This document shows positions 38,857-50,269 of a stretch of DNA of 64,000 bases, one piece after another (the stretch's first letter is position 1; each line of letters opens with the position of its first letter). The position numbers were made by a program, and so were the translations under genes. The notes under the pieces are model-generated. The model was given only the letters and a program-made list of their open reading frames with translations, had not been told where the DNA came from and ran no database searches. Source of the DNA: Perkinsus marinus ATCC 50983 (Eukaryota > Perkinsozoa > Perkinsida > Perkinsidae); assembly GCF_000006405.1 (NCBI RefSeq), contig NW_003207237.1, positions 147,158 through 211,157 on the forward strand, given 5' to 3'.

Positions 38857-40866
38857 ATGGTTTTTGGCAAGTTCTTTGGTCTACAGGGACAGCAGTATTC
38901 CTATCGTGGTTTCTACACTTTACTCTGTGCCTCTTACATTGGTGAGAGCCTTTTCTTCAACATAGTAGCGTTGATCATACTATGGTTGATGGGTCGGTAC
39001 TTAGTTTACCCCGAGTTCCCAGCAAAGGGTAGGAGTAAGAAGACCGAATGGCTGTGGCTCGTCGGTATCGTTGTGGTCAACTTTATTCTGGCTCTGCTAC
39101 TTATTGGCCTTTTCGTCATCTTTGGCGCTTTCACATTTGGTGACTATTATGGTTGGATATATTTCGCTTGTATGCCAGCCTTATATCTGTGCTTTCTGGT
39201 AAGCGTCTTTTTCCTCCGACGGTCCATCTGCTACGACTGGGCTTTCGGTTTCTTGATATATACTGCTGCTTTTCAAGCATGGTTCCTCATCCAGATTCCT
39301 ACAATGTTCAACTACGTTTACCAGTACTTGACTTGGTTGGTTGGTATAGGAGCGTCGCTGCCACTTATGGCTGCCGTATGGCATAGTTTCTGCGGATATT
39401 GGTCGACTAAAACGCTGATCAAGAAATGGTGGTTTTGGCTTGCCGAGGTCTTCACTCTGGCGTTTGGAATTTTCATCACCTACTGTGTAGCGGGCACATG
39501 TATTGCGCCGTATAACCCTATGGAGAACGGTTGGTGGATCCAGATGGAGCAGTCTATATTTTGGTCCTCGAGATTGTTCCGTAGCTTCACTTCGAGTGCT
39601 CAGTTCTGTCCTCCCGATCAGCTTGAGCCCTGCCATGTGTTCCTCACGCCAGCTCAGAATTTGACTGACAGCATGTTTGTCAATGTGCACATGGGTTCTA
39701 ATACTCGGTCCGTTAAAGTTCATTACAATATGAAAGGTGGTCCTCAGATTGGTGTTATCGACGCTGATGAATTTGAGGTTCCTATGTTGGATTTCAGAGA
39801 TCAGCGAAATGTTTATGCGGCGTTCCTACCAAATTTGACTCCAGGAGGTGTGGTTGAATTCACACTCGAGTCGGACAGGAAACACTTTGATGAGGTTTAT
39901 CGCTTCCGGACGGCAAACTTGACCGGCACTGTGCATTTCACTGATGGTGGTGATGCTGGTACTTCGACCTATGTGCAGGAGGTCAATTCTCATGTAGGAG
40001 AGTATGATCCTCTCTTCGCTGTGGACGCCGGTGATGTTGCTTATGATAACGGTCTGTTTACTTGTGCCTGTGTTTGGGATAGTTTCCTTACTAATTACGA
40101 GACGATCAAGACCAGTGATGGTTATATGGTGCCGCTGATTGTTACGACTGGCAATCACGATGTTGGGGCGAATCACCACAACAAGGGAGCTATTGCGGGC
40201 TTTATGGACCCGAAGCAGTGCAATGATCACTCGCTATATAATGCCCGGCCTCCGATCTTCGCATACTTCCCATTCGAGGCTGTGAATGGTCATGCGAAAC
40301 CTGTGTGTGAGCGAAACCCAAATCATGTTCACTATGCTGGAAAGGCCTTGACGTATTGGGCACTCGACTCACTGTATGGAACTGATGATCCAATGGTCGC
40401 TGCCAATTTCGTCAGCGAGAGAATGGGAAACTACACTGACGTTGTTAATCATGTTGCTGGTTATCATGTTCCTATGTATCCCAATGATGGAGGCACCGTT
40501 GATACACCTTTGACTCAACCTATGAGGGACTATTGGCCTCAGATGATATTCGACAAGTACCACTTCAAGGTCTGCTTCGGTCATCATGCGCATGTCCTAA
40601 AACGAACAATGCCGATGACTAATAACTCGGTCGCCGAGGGCGGTGTTCTCTACGTTGGTGACGGAAAGTGGGGCACCACTGGTGCATTATTACCAACGAT
40701 GGATGGTCTGGTGTTTGGTCCGCCGTTTGTCACTTCCGGTATCGACTACCATGTATGGCATGGCACTGCTGAGGATGATGGTCATTTGAAAGTTATTGCG
40801 GTGGATCGGTTTGGCAAAGTTGTTGATTCGACCGACAACTATGAGACTGGCCAGTGGCCGATGTAG
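38857..40866 (+). CDS. Membrane-anchored purple acid phosphatase-like metallophosphoesterase, intronless
   Basis: 669 aa in one exon. Residues 20-215 hold six hydrophobic spans (for example WLWLVGIVVVNFILALLLIG and WWFWLAEVFTLAFGIFITYC). A purple acid phosphatase domain follows, with a fibronectin-like strand region about 245-350 and all five metal motifs: GDAG (near 362), GDVAYD (391), GNHD (431), GYHVP (534) and GHHAH (574). These ligate the two metal ions that hydrolyse phosphate esters. Classic purple acid phosphatases are soluble or GPI-linked; six spans in front would place the catalytic domain outside the cell or in a vacuole lumen (inference). ATG 38857 is the first in frame with the spans. 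The intronless structure contrasts with neighbours. Function call firm for the domain; substrate unknown. Confidence 0.9.
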   Translation: MVFGKFFGLQGQQYSYRGFYTLLCASYIGESLFFNIVALIILWLMGRYLVYPEFPAKGRSKKTEWLWLVGIVVVNFILALLLIGLFVIFGAFTFGDYYGWIYFACMPALYLCFLVSVFFLRRSICYDWAFGFLIYTAAFQAWFLIQIPTMFNYVYQYLTWLVGIGASLPLMAAVWHSFCGYWSTKTLIKKWWFWLAEVFTLAFGIFITYCVAGTCIAPYNPMENGWWIQMEQSIFWSSRLFRSFTSSAQFCPPDQLEPCHVFLTPAQNLTDSMFVNVHMGSNTRSVKVHYNMKGGPQIGVIDADEFEVPMLDFRDQRNVYAAFLPNLTPGGVVEFTLESDRKHFDEVYRFRTANLTGTVHFTDGGDAGTSTYVQEVNSHVGEYDPLFAVDAGDVAYDNGLFTCACVWDSFLTNYETIKTSDGYMVPLIVTTGNHDVGANHHNKGAIAGFMDPKQCNDHSLYNARPPIFAYFPFEAVNGHAKPVCERNPNHVHYAGKALTYWALDSLYGTDDPMVAANFVSERMGNYTDVVNHVAGYHVPMYPNDGGTVDTPLTQPMRDYWPQMIFDKYHFKVCFGHHAHVLKRTMPMTNNSVAEGGVLYVGDGKWGTTGALLPTMDGLVFGPPFVTSGIDYHVWHGTAEDDGHLKVIAVDRFGKVVDSTDNYETGQWPM

Positions 40867-42700
40867 TTTTCTATTTGTCCCAATACGGTTCATAAAAGCT
40901 CCGTAAGGTGGTCTACATAATTATGCATATGCTAAGTCTATGCTACATACAGTTGCTCTTGCAACTTGGGCGGGTTGCGTTTCGCCTTGAACCCGTCTAC
41001 TGCACCTCTACGGAAGCTCTGTTTACTATCGCTTGAATTCTTGACTTCTCGGTTTTCGTCACCGTTCGTGTTGACCCGTAGAAATTCGGTTGTTATATTA
41101 TTTTACCCATAGTTCCTAATGTATTCCTCATAAATGTATGCACTATGTTTCTACTCTGTCACCGACGTGCTTCTGTTGTTGGGTTCCTAGCGATAGTCTT
41201 GTGAGGGAGCCCTCAAACACATATCTTGGAAATAAACCGTTCGATGAACGAGGTATCGACGAGGAGATTGTCGTTGATTCCTGCTTTAATAGTAAACTCC
41301 TGATCCCAGCTGAAGAAAGCATCCCTCAGCCCAGTATCACCCGAAGCGACCGACTCCTCGTCATGCTTTTTCTCAATAATACATCATAGCAATCTGATAA
41401 GACCTTCCCTATCACTTTCCACTGTAAGATACATTGACTGCACCCCCTGCAGAAGCTCTGTACGCGTCGCTGTGTCCTCGAAGGCGACTCTATCTATCCA
41501 TTCACAGAGGAAACAACTACAGGAAGGAGCACTTAGTGCATAACAAAATGTTTCTATTGCAGTGTGTGAGTGATTGCTTTCCTCGGCTGAATACATAATT
41601 CAGGTAGAAGCATACACAAAACCGATGAGGATTTCCCATAAGAAAGGTTCCATCACAATTTTCGTTATCACCAATTTCATACTCACCCACAGTGAACTTA
41701 GCATCTCGTATTACCATCGTCGTAAGTTACGACGTGTTACGACTCGTAACACAACATAAATCAACTGAAAAACTCTGATACTTCCCGATACTCCATCTTT
41801 AAAGCCCTCGGAGTCCGAGGGCTGTCCGAGGCTCGGACAATACACGCTCAACTTTGACACTTCAACGGAACCTGCATCATGAGTAGACATGAGAAAACAA
41901 CCAAGCATTATTAGCAACTTCATTACCAAAATCATCACCAACATACTCGAATATCAGTGGGCCGGCCGTCAACAGCCCTTCTATCACCGTTTTTTGCCTT
42001 AATACAATAGATTCCCATAACGAAATGAGGTGATGACCTGAGAAACAAATACCTATTAATTTCAGGTGTGCAATCAAGTTACGCTCAGTGCCCAGGTGTC
42101 GGGACTTATTGGAACGATCCAGCCACTGCTTGCAAACGTGGCAGTACCAACCAGTGGCGTTCCGACCAGCATTTTCGACTGACATCACAAGTAGAACTAA
42201 TCGCGAGACATGAGTTCCTTTCTGAGGATCACATGCGTTCAACCAGGACAAATTCACGCGTTACTCACGCGTCATCTGTGCCAAACTGTCTCTGCATAAA
42301 ATCGACGGTCTCTACGCTATGGGCAGCGATAAGCCCCCCCTTGAGGACTCAAGTTACTAATAATTTGCGTTAATTTGGTTAATTTGCGCATAGAGTTACT
42401 GCTTCGGGTCGATGTGAAGGTCAGACTATGACAGAGGCTTTGCGCGGAATTTCATGTGTGCACGCGTGCTGTGATGGATGAAGAAGCCATCGACATGGCT
42501 TATGGAGTGGCGCTGTGGCGCGGACAACCAAGGAAGAGAGATAGGAATTATAGACCAATATCTTCATACAAGTGATATCGGATGGGTGACGGATTTGTCC
42601 GATGTGATGTGAAAGAACGAATACTTTTTTGGGCGGTTGGCCTGGTTTTAGCTACGGGAAGATCGATCAATTCACGTGTGCAGGCCAACTTGCACACAGC
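40867..42700. other. Intergenic DNA with an F1 remnant and a possible zinc-finger fragment
   Basis: 41577-41694 (minus) is a degenerate F1 copy (ctcggctgaa, gtagaagcatacacaaaacc, tatcaccaatttcatactc, cccacagtg). A minus frame at 42257-41877 includes WYCHVCKQWLDRSNKSRH, a C-x2-C-x11-H pattern like viral and protist C2H2-type fingers, but without a complete gene around it. Confidence 0.4.
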
Positions 42701-42701
42701 T

Positions 42702-42959
42702 TCACAACCCTACCTGCACCACGTAGCTGTAAGGTGACTTGCAGGCTGGGAATCCCAGCTCAGGAGGTGCGTAGGGGTTTGTCGGGCGTGTATACCCCCG
42801 CACTAGTAGGTCGTGCGTAACAACTTCTTCCCTCTGATTAACCCTTGCTCCCACGGGACGCGTGTTGAGCAACAGGGTCACATAATCCAGTACCGCTTGC
42901 GATACTCTGGAGGTTTTGCCCTGATTGGCTTTCAGGAACAGAGCTCGGACTTTATTCAT
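42702..42959 (-). pseudogene. Retrotransposon integrase fragment
   Basis: Reads NKVRALFLKANQGKTSRVSQ, then LDYVTLLLNTRPVGARV and REEVVTHDLLVRGYTRP, matching the C-terminal side of a retroviral-type integrase core (LNxRPxGxR) and the region that follows. No core Asp/Glu upstream in frame. Isolated fragment. Confidence 0.6.
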
Positions 42960-43185
42960 TCCAAGGTCGTTTCTTTACCTTCCCTTGCATCCAAGGCGAT
43001 CTAGTATTTGCATAAACCACCTGGACGTTCATGGATGGTATAGCATCTCTAAACTTGTCACTTTTGAAGTAACTCGCTGTATCAACATGCATGTACTTGA
43101 TCGCATGGTTAATAGAACGTTGCAACAGCATTGGTTTTCAGTGAAAACTTTTCACAACGATTAAGACGTTTATGGGAGTCACAAT

Positions 43186-43254
43186 GAATTTGGTACTACG
43201 AAATGTGATCAAATTCATCATTGTGATCAAATTACATTTCATAGTACGAAATTC
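43186..43254. repeat. 21-bp inverted repeat around a 27-nt loop
   Basis: gaatttggtactacgaaatgt... (43186-43206) pairs with 43234-43254 at 19 of 21 positions. The loop itself contains gatcaaattcatcattgtgatc, a second smaller inverted repeat. Confidence 0.9.
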
Positions 43255-43563
43255 GTATACACGGAAATCAGTGTAATGGCATCGCTTATAGACTAGACAA
43301 CACAAATGAAAGGCATTCCTAACGACACGTTTCACATCGCATCATGTCTCAGGACGAACTCGCACCATGACAGCTTTCGCAGACTTGGGTCGTCTAGACC
43401 TGTTTCGTGCTGCACTCCCAGGTCTAGATCGGGGGAGTAAGGGTAGAGCCAGTGGTGGTGAGGGTCGAGGGACAAGCACCGCACTCGCGGATTGGGGTCT
43501 TGACGGTGGCGCTGTGTACACGTTCAGAAGCCCAGAAAGACCTGCTAATATTCGTGAACCGAA

Positions 43564-45362
43564 TCACAGTGTTGCCGTACTCCTGCTACTGACTGCTCCG
43601 CTCGATCTCGGCGCTGGCGAGGTCCGTGGAGTAGGAGGTGTTGTCATGTAGCACTTAACGTACGGCTCGCCACACTGCCTTATACTGAGGTTCTTATTCG
43701 AACTCGGGTCGAATGTCGATAGTTCTGCCCTGGAAGGGTCCTTCCGTTTGAACGGATAGGGACCGAGAACGGGAAGAATGCTGTAGTTGTCGACATCAGT
43801 GGTTGCTATGCGCAAGTAGGTAGGCAGGGCATAAACTTCAGTTTCACCGGCAGATGTGACTGCCAGAATGTTGATGTATCCAAACCATTCCGTATCTTAA
43901 ACGGAGATAGGTGAACTCTTTCGGACCGAGAACAGTACCCGGAGTCATGGTGAAGGGTCTTACTAACACACACATCGTTTGGCCTGGTGGAACGGACTTC
44001 CCTTCCTTCCACTCGACCGAGAGTGGTGGAACCTCAGGTCCCTTCACTGTGGCCAACGATACGCTGATGGTTGCCGAATGGTACCTATCATTCAACGCTT
44101 CCACGATGAGCCTCTGGGCCTGGTTGCGACATCCCACCTGACATTTGTGACGTCGATACGGAAGTCATGAACGGACTTGATCGCCATCACCCCCAGGTCA
44201 AGGGCATGTGTGAACCTACTCGTTACACAGTGAGCATCCAGACATCAGTTGTACATGCGTACCTATACTGCTCCCACACCACAGAATCATCAAAGTGGCA
44301 TCCTTTGCTGAGCATCTTCACTCCTGCCTCAAACTCCTCGTTGGTCTCAGTGTACTTCCTGTCCATGGGTTTGGGAACAACGGAAGGAATTGCCTTCAGC
44401 ACCAATCGCTTGTGAATCTCAGTGAAGTCTTCGTATTCGCTATATTTCTGACAACGTCCACCGGTCAGCCACAACGTCTTTCAATTTTACCAATTTATGG
44501 CGGTCCCGATAGGCGTCGAATAATCTCTTCTTGACGATTTTATGTTTGCCTAACTCCAGCTGGCGAACAAAGCGTTGCACCCTCTGAAGAAGCTTAGGCG
44601 TCTCGAACTTTTTACTAGAGTAAGTGTAATTCGCGAGAATAACCACGAAGCGTATCAGCTGTTCCAATGAGAGCCTCGTAGTGTAACTCCTGCCCAACAG
44701 AAATTGGAATGACCACACTCGAACAAGCATACTTACTTGTCTCCGTTGGTTACACTGAGCCATGCGCGCTGTGCGACCACCAGTCCGCATAACGTTGGGA
44801 CAATCTACGCACATGACAATGTTCAGCGACAATGAGGAGGATCGCGCAATTGTCATGACATCGAAATCTTGGAGAAAATCGGTGACTTCCAGCCAACCCA
44901 TACCCCAGTCACCGGAGGAGAGCTCATTCTCTCGTACAGGATCGAAAAATGCCCTGCAAACCAGTCGCGCGCCAACTGAGCATGGTCGTACCCAAGCTTG
45001 GTGATTGCTGCTTTCTCACTGCCAATTTCAGTCATCACTTTGAGTCGTCGGTATAGACGTGAATAGAACATATGCACCAGCAAGAGACCTGGCCATGGTT
45101 CATCTCGGTAGCGCTTACTAGGGTGTATCTCACCCGCTGCTGGTCGTCGTTGCGCGGATGATGGTAATACTTCAGCGACCGGGTATTGTCTCAGATTGAG
45201 GAACAGTTTGAGTGACACTAAGCGTGGTCGATCAGCGCTACGTTCATTTGCCAACTTCCTAAATGTTGCATAGATTTCGGTTTCGGCTGGAACCTTGCCT
45301 GAAGAGTGCGACAGTCCAAGCTGATCGGATGTCATCGCCTCTACCAATGCTCGAGCTTCCAT
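43564..45362 (-). CDS. Unrecognised multi-exon gene
   Basis: Reverse-strand exons in order: MEARALVEAMTSDQLGLSHS (ATG 45362) through LYERMSSPPVTG; FDVMTIARSSSLSLNIVMCV with CVDCPNVMRTGGRTARMAQC; a basic helical exon (RLSLEQLIRFVVILANYTYS, FETPKLLQRVQRFVRQLELG, KHKIVKKRLFDAYRDRHK); an exon YSEYEDFTEIHKRLVLKAIP with PKPMDRKY that recalls a PX domain lipid-binding segment (weak); then strand-rich exons (TISVSLATVKGPEVPPLSVE, TMCVLVRPFTMTPGTVLGP) and a Pro/Ser-rich tail to TGA 43564. Junction CAA|GTAAGT near 44735 and others are canonical. No confident family. Confidence 0.45.
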
Positions 45363-45986
45363 GGCAACTAGCACTCTGTGGTCTGCCCCTGCACAGTACA
45401 CTCGATGTAGCGAGTTCGTCCAATAGGGGTCTCCTCTGTTTGAGCTGGTCTTCTGCAGTCTGCGGAGGCTCGAGGTTTCTCTGCGATCCAGAGCCCACGG
45501 TTACGTCCTGGTTTATATGAGCTTTCGGGGATTGACATGGTGTTCTGTTGATAAGCATTCCAAATGATAGTGCTGAATGACTAATCTCCCTTTGTATTGT
45601 CCAGTCTGAAGGAGCACATGCGTACTCGTTCAGTCCGGACCAAAATTTCGGCTATAATCGTGGTGTACTCAGACATGACTAGACCCGCACTAAACTCGAC
45701 CCTCTATGTGGCTCGCATTGTTACCGCCTTTATGTAGCATATTCAACAGTGCTCATATTATGCGTAAGAGCACCCGAATCGAAAAATGACAGAAAACCAT
45801 CATTTCCTAATATACAACCTAATTCCTCGAATCGCAAGAATATCAGATCCTTTGTTGCACAGAATGAGAGATTGACTAGAAACAGATCAAAACTCGTTGA
45901 GACTAACAACCCAGACTGTCATCCCGAGAGACCCTGTCTCCCCGTAACCCAACAGACCCATTGGGGACTAGCGGCCAGTCGCCATC

Positions 45987-46045
45987 CATCCTAGAAGCTC
46001 CGTACGTAGGTTAGTCACTAGCCTACGTATGGAGCTTCTAGGATG
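45987..46045. repeat. 29-bp inverted repeat with 1-nt centre
   Basis: catcctagaagctccgtacg... (45987-46015), centre c (46016), second arm 46017-46045; 27 of 29 positions pair. Confidence 0.95.
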
Positions 46046-46602
46046 AATCACCCTAAACTCCTATACAGGCCTGCACAACTCAACAGGGGAATTGACTCTG
46101 TGAACGAACCATTTTCGCAAGTTCTGGGGATGCGTTCACGATCAACTTGAATGGAGGATCTCCACTAGGTATTCCATGGACGAGATAAGCGATTGGGAAT
46201 GCAATACGTGGATACATGGAAATAGGGCGTGCACCAGCTTGGTTCAACCAGGAGAATCTCAAGCATTGAGCAACCGACTCAAGATGTTTCTCAGTACACA
46301 AGTTCAATCGAGTTCTCGCCCAAATTTGTACTGCGATTGGGACATCTTGCGTTCTTCACTCATCTCGAGTTTCCCCAAAGTCCTGTGCGCAACATATGTA
46401 AAGGTCTTTCAAGGTCTTGCATGTATCGTAGGATACTCTCCAGCGCTTGCGATGGAACCGTAAGCATACTTATGAGACTTTATATCTAATTCCGTGTTCA
46501 TTGACCAACATGCTGTACCCTACGAGGTGTCTCGACTCGAGAGGACTCGACTATTGTTCAACGGTCCTTGTAGAGTTTTGTTGTCGCGACCAGTGTACCT
46601 CC

Positions 46603-47372
46603 ATGGCTCTGCGGCGTTCATCAGCTCGTCTGAAGCATTTCTTTACAGATGGAGCCAACGACTACGTCACTGGTTGGGAGAATACCCCACCGTTGAAGTT
46701 CCCAGCTGACGTCATGAAGCCCTGCGACTACTCTATGACCAAGCCTATTCCCAAGCATTGGGTAAGGAGCCCTTGGTGATGACGGGTGAACAGTCGGTCT
46801 TCCTCAGAAACTACGCGGTTCGGGTATGCACGGTCCGGAGAACACTGATCTGATGAAACTCGTATTATGGAATCGTCTCAAGCAGAAGAGGCCTCAAAGA
46901 GAAGTGAGTTCATCAGTGGAACCAGGGTCGGTTCTAATTCCGTGTGTGCGCACACTGTAAGTCTACTAGTCCGGGACATTCCTCTCCCGGCGTTCGGGTT
47001 CTCCCATCATCACATGTTCATATATTCCCAAGACCAAGTGGACGCGGATTAAGTTCGGTATGCGTCGTGCAAATATTAGGTCCCCAACATCAACTACTTG
47101 AAGGATTCAATCAGGCTAGAGATGTCGGTCAATTGGTGGTTGATGAGTAAGTTCGTGTTCATACCAGACTTGGATGATATTTTCCAGGTTGTATTTTCCT
47201 TTGGGGCCCTTGGTTACACTGGGGTCAGGAGTACCAGAAGGTGCATGAGCAACCACCGTGGGCGATGAAGCGTATTGGTAAGCAGCCAGACTGTCTTGTC
47301 ATCACTATAGTATTCATGCTCATTCCAGATGGTCTTCGCGGTGAGGGTTACTTCACTTGGTTCTTGGAGTGA
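46603..47372 (+). CDS. 151-aa single-span protein, likely mitochondrial, five exons
   Basis: Exons 46603-46761, 46808-46903, 47080-47146, 47188-47277 and 47329-47372 all use GT-AG and sum to 152 codons with stop. The N-terminus MALRRSSARLKHFF is basic and amphipathic, like a mitochondrial presequence. The middle has LMKLVLWNRLKQKRPQRE. One membrane span lies in SVNWWLMSCIFLWGPWLHWG, and the C-terminus is LRGEGYFTWFLE. Size and layout fit an accessory subunit of a respiratory complex or ATP synthase (inference). No family recognised. The 176-nt second intron contains no F1 or F2 copy. Clean phase across five exons makes the gene itself quite secure. Confidence 0.7.
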
Positions 47373-48127
47373 GGAGTATTGGTGGACTGCACAAGGGAAA
47401 GTACATGATGACGTTACTCAACGCCATCTCGTGGTCACTTTTTTGATATATTAATACATAATCAGGCTAGGCCGAATGAACTCTGTGAACTGTTGTGTTC
47501 AGTCGGAAGGAACGTTGCTGTGTAAAAGGCGTAGATGTAGAACTTATTGGCCCCACCTGCTGGGGTTACTTGTCTCCATGCCAAGACGACCGACGTCATG
47601 TGGCAGTAAGGGAGGTGATGGCGATTTTTGGACTAAATTGAATCGACGACGACAGTTCACAGATGAAAGTGCTGAAGTGTGGGAGGTGATATAACAGTAA
47701 AATGTATACTCATGGAAAATTGTGTGGCGAATTCATCAGCTCATTGGAGCCATCATTATTTGGTCGAAGTTTAACTCTCAGACTCGGGGTATTACCAGTC
47801 ATGCGGATGCGGTGTATGAACGGCGCGATGGTTTAGCACTAGAAACACCAACTAAGGTTAGCGACAGGATCGCTAAATTCTCATCGGTAATGTCCTGTGG
47901 CTAACAGAGGAGGCATGGCATGTGGTGCCAGTAGGTTCCCCACGGTGCCAAACCTAAGCCGGTTATGTCACCGGTCCAGTCCCGGTCGGTGACGGGGGTA
48001 ATGCATATCTCCCATGCTGCATTGACAAAGCTTAGAGGAAACGGCTCACCAAAAGGTAGTACTTCCCCCTTTTATAACAGAGTTATATGCGGTAAACTCA
48101 GGTGAGCTACTGAACCTACAAAGGAGT
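47373..48127. other. Intergenic, nothing recognised
   Basis: Small plus-strand ORFs at 47476-47694 and 47722-47904 have no family signal or splice context. Confidence 0.4.
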
Positions 48128-49218
48128 ATGAGCTTCCCGAGAAGTCATCTCCTTAATACTGAGGGGTGTTCTACTGCAGCGTCTACATCGAGTAGTGTTA
48201 GCGGCCACACAAGTAGGGCTTCGGGTTGTCTGTGGTCAATACTCTACGCAGAACCAACTGGTCGGGGATCTACTTCCGAGCTATTGGGAAACTCACGAGA
48301 TGTCACTACAAAGGACACCCTATCTGTAGCGCCTGGTACAGGAGACCAAAAAAATGAGATAATTCTGGCAGGTGGGATCTCCGAGTCGATCATCCCAATT
48401 TTATATCGTAGATGAAGCCACACCTTCTCCCCTTGGAATACCACTGTCCTTGCCCCCCGAGTCTCTCGTCAACGACGTAGTTACGCCGTGTGAGTTCATC
48501 CAACCGTTTAGCTCTGTATGCATTTTCTTCGTGTTCAGCTCAGAGTGTAGCGACCAGTGCGACTCGATTCCGTATGAACTCTAATATTTCCATTAACAGT
48601 TGTGACGAATTGCCGGTAGATCTGTGCGACAAGGTGAGCCCATCTGATCCAGCGTTGAGGCTCAGGGAGTTTATAATAGGTTGTTTCTCAGACCCATATT
48701 CTGTCACTAAATCACAGTAGAATGACTCCGTCCTCAAGCTCGAATGACGCTAGAGAGTTTTCCGGTCAAAATAACGAGGCTCTCCAGTGCGAGGTGGTAC
48801 GCCTCCAATTGGAGTTGGAGGAGAGTCGGCGCAGAATAAGAGATCTTGAAGACCGTCAGGAGGGCTTCTGGGAGGAAGATGTCTTTGACATTGTCAACAG
48901 ACTAGCAACTCAACGACCAGCCAATGACGGAGATTCAAACGTGCAAAGTGTATCTATAAAGTCGCTGTTACCGTCAGACTTTGACTTCTCAATTCGAGAT
49001 GCGAGACGTGGAACTAGGACGAGTTCCTGCTCGAGTGTATGCTCTTTCCACACAGCTATATCAAGTTTTAATTGGAGTGATGACGATAGTGTTATCGATG
49101 CTCCTCGACTTTTGTGAGTATCTTGACCTAAAAACGTCTCTAAGTCGCACAAGCATCTATGTTGAGTATTTAGTAGATGTAATCCCAATACGTACAGTAT
49201 CTTCGGCAACGTTATGTA
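48128..49218 (+). CDS. Ser-rich coiled-coil protein, unrecognised, exon structure partly unclear
   Basis: An ORF from ATG 48128 encodes a Ser/Thr-rich N-terminus to a donor near 48371. A second block (EATPSPLGIPLSLPPESLVN) and a Cys-bearing block (CDELPVDLCDK) follow. From 48722 a longer frame carries a coiled coil (EVVRLQLELEESRRRIRDLE) and FWEEDVFDIVNRLATQR. Its last splice (donor 49114, acceptor TTTAG near 49170) restores Phe and ends CNPNTYSIFGNVM at TAA 49218. The join between 48630 and 48722 is not settled, so these could be two genes, the second starting at ATG 48722. Confidence 0.4.
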
Positions 49219-49794
49219 ACTCAGTAGTACTATGAACGAAATGGTGTTGCATGACTAAGTAGAGGAGCACCGTTGTGGTCCTCTTGAACTAAATGGGAGA
49301 ATATAAACTCCAATGCATGTGGAGACACTACGGTGCCCGGATTCACTGATATGACGTCTATAATCGCGTCAGCACTGGAGTAACTCGGAATCTCGCATCA
49401 TTGTTGATACAGATTGCCTCAGAATTACTACATTATACGTGTATGCGTAAAGTGATTCGATAGCCGTGAATGAAGGGAGCCATAAGGCGCACCGATCACT
49501 CAGAGAGTTTGCATGCTGTACCATATGTGTGGGAGGGGGTTCCTAAACACCGAAAAAACTCGTGTGATGCCGCCGAACACCTCAGTTGCCAGGCCTCCGC
49601 CTCTTCTCTGGATTTATCACAGCATCGCAGGGTGTTCGAGCTCATAACGCTAGCATGTCGTATATGTGGTGGTGGTCCGTACGTAGGTAGAGATTTGATG
49701 CTTTTATAGACCTGGCTCCCATCACCGGTGCTAGTGCCACTAGCCTAGTGGTGTTTCTATTTGCTATACGGTGAGGAGATCAGTGACTGATGAT

Positions 49795-50015
49795 CGACGA
49801 AATTGAACGTCCTATCAGCGAAATCGATTTCCGCACTTCTTCGAAAGAGAACTTACTTCAGACGTGCCGGCGAAATTGATTGTACTAATGACACGTGTCG
49901 TCGAAATGGATTTATCTATCGAGCGCGCTGGTGAAATTGATCTTACTAAGGCATATCTTGGCTCGAATGATCGCTCGCCCTGCGAAATTGATCTCACTAA
50001 AGGCGAAATAGGCCT
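49795..50015. repeat. Degenerate tandem repeat with GCGAAATTGATCTNACTAA core
   Basis: Cores at about 49869 (ggcgaaattgattgtactaa), 49930 (ggtgaaattgatcttactaa) and 49981 (tgcgaaattgatctcactaa), with weaker ones at 49796 and 49820 and a cgaaatggatttatctatcg variant at 49901. Spacing is 50-60 bp. Confidence 0.7.
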
Positions 50016-50269
50016 TTGAAAGGTGTAGATAAGATGATCCTATCAAGATCAACCGCGATTCGGAAACCTCCTCTCAAGAAAACGTCTGTATATATCATGG
50101 CAAACGAGCCGCATGAAGGATGCAGTGCCAAGTAACGATTCTGTCTGGCGAGCTATGAACCCTGTCGAGAGAACTCTAAAATGTCCTACCGATCGTCAGG
50201 TGCCTCTTTTCATCCTAGGGCGCGCGCGATTTTCATTCGGCAAAACACCACCCAGCATAGATGATGGAA

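Noticed and set aside
43367-43651. Plus-strand 94-codon ORF
   Set aside because: It overlaps the last exon of the minus-strand gene and has no family signal; the minus strand has splice-consistent exons.
46494-46709. Plus-strand frame reading DQHAVPYEVSRLERTRLL as a gene with an in-frame TGA
   Set aside because: A different frame over the same bases joins five exons cleanly into the 151-aa protein starting at 46603.
49795-50015. CRISPR-like array
   Set aside because: Repeat units are degenerate, spacing is irregular, and the setting is eukaryotic.
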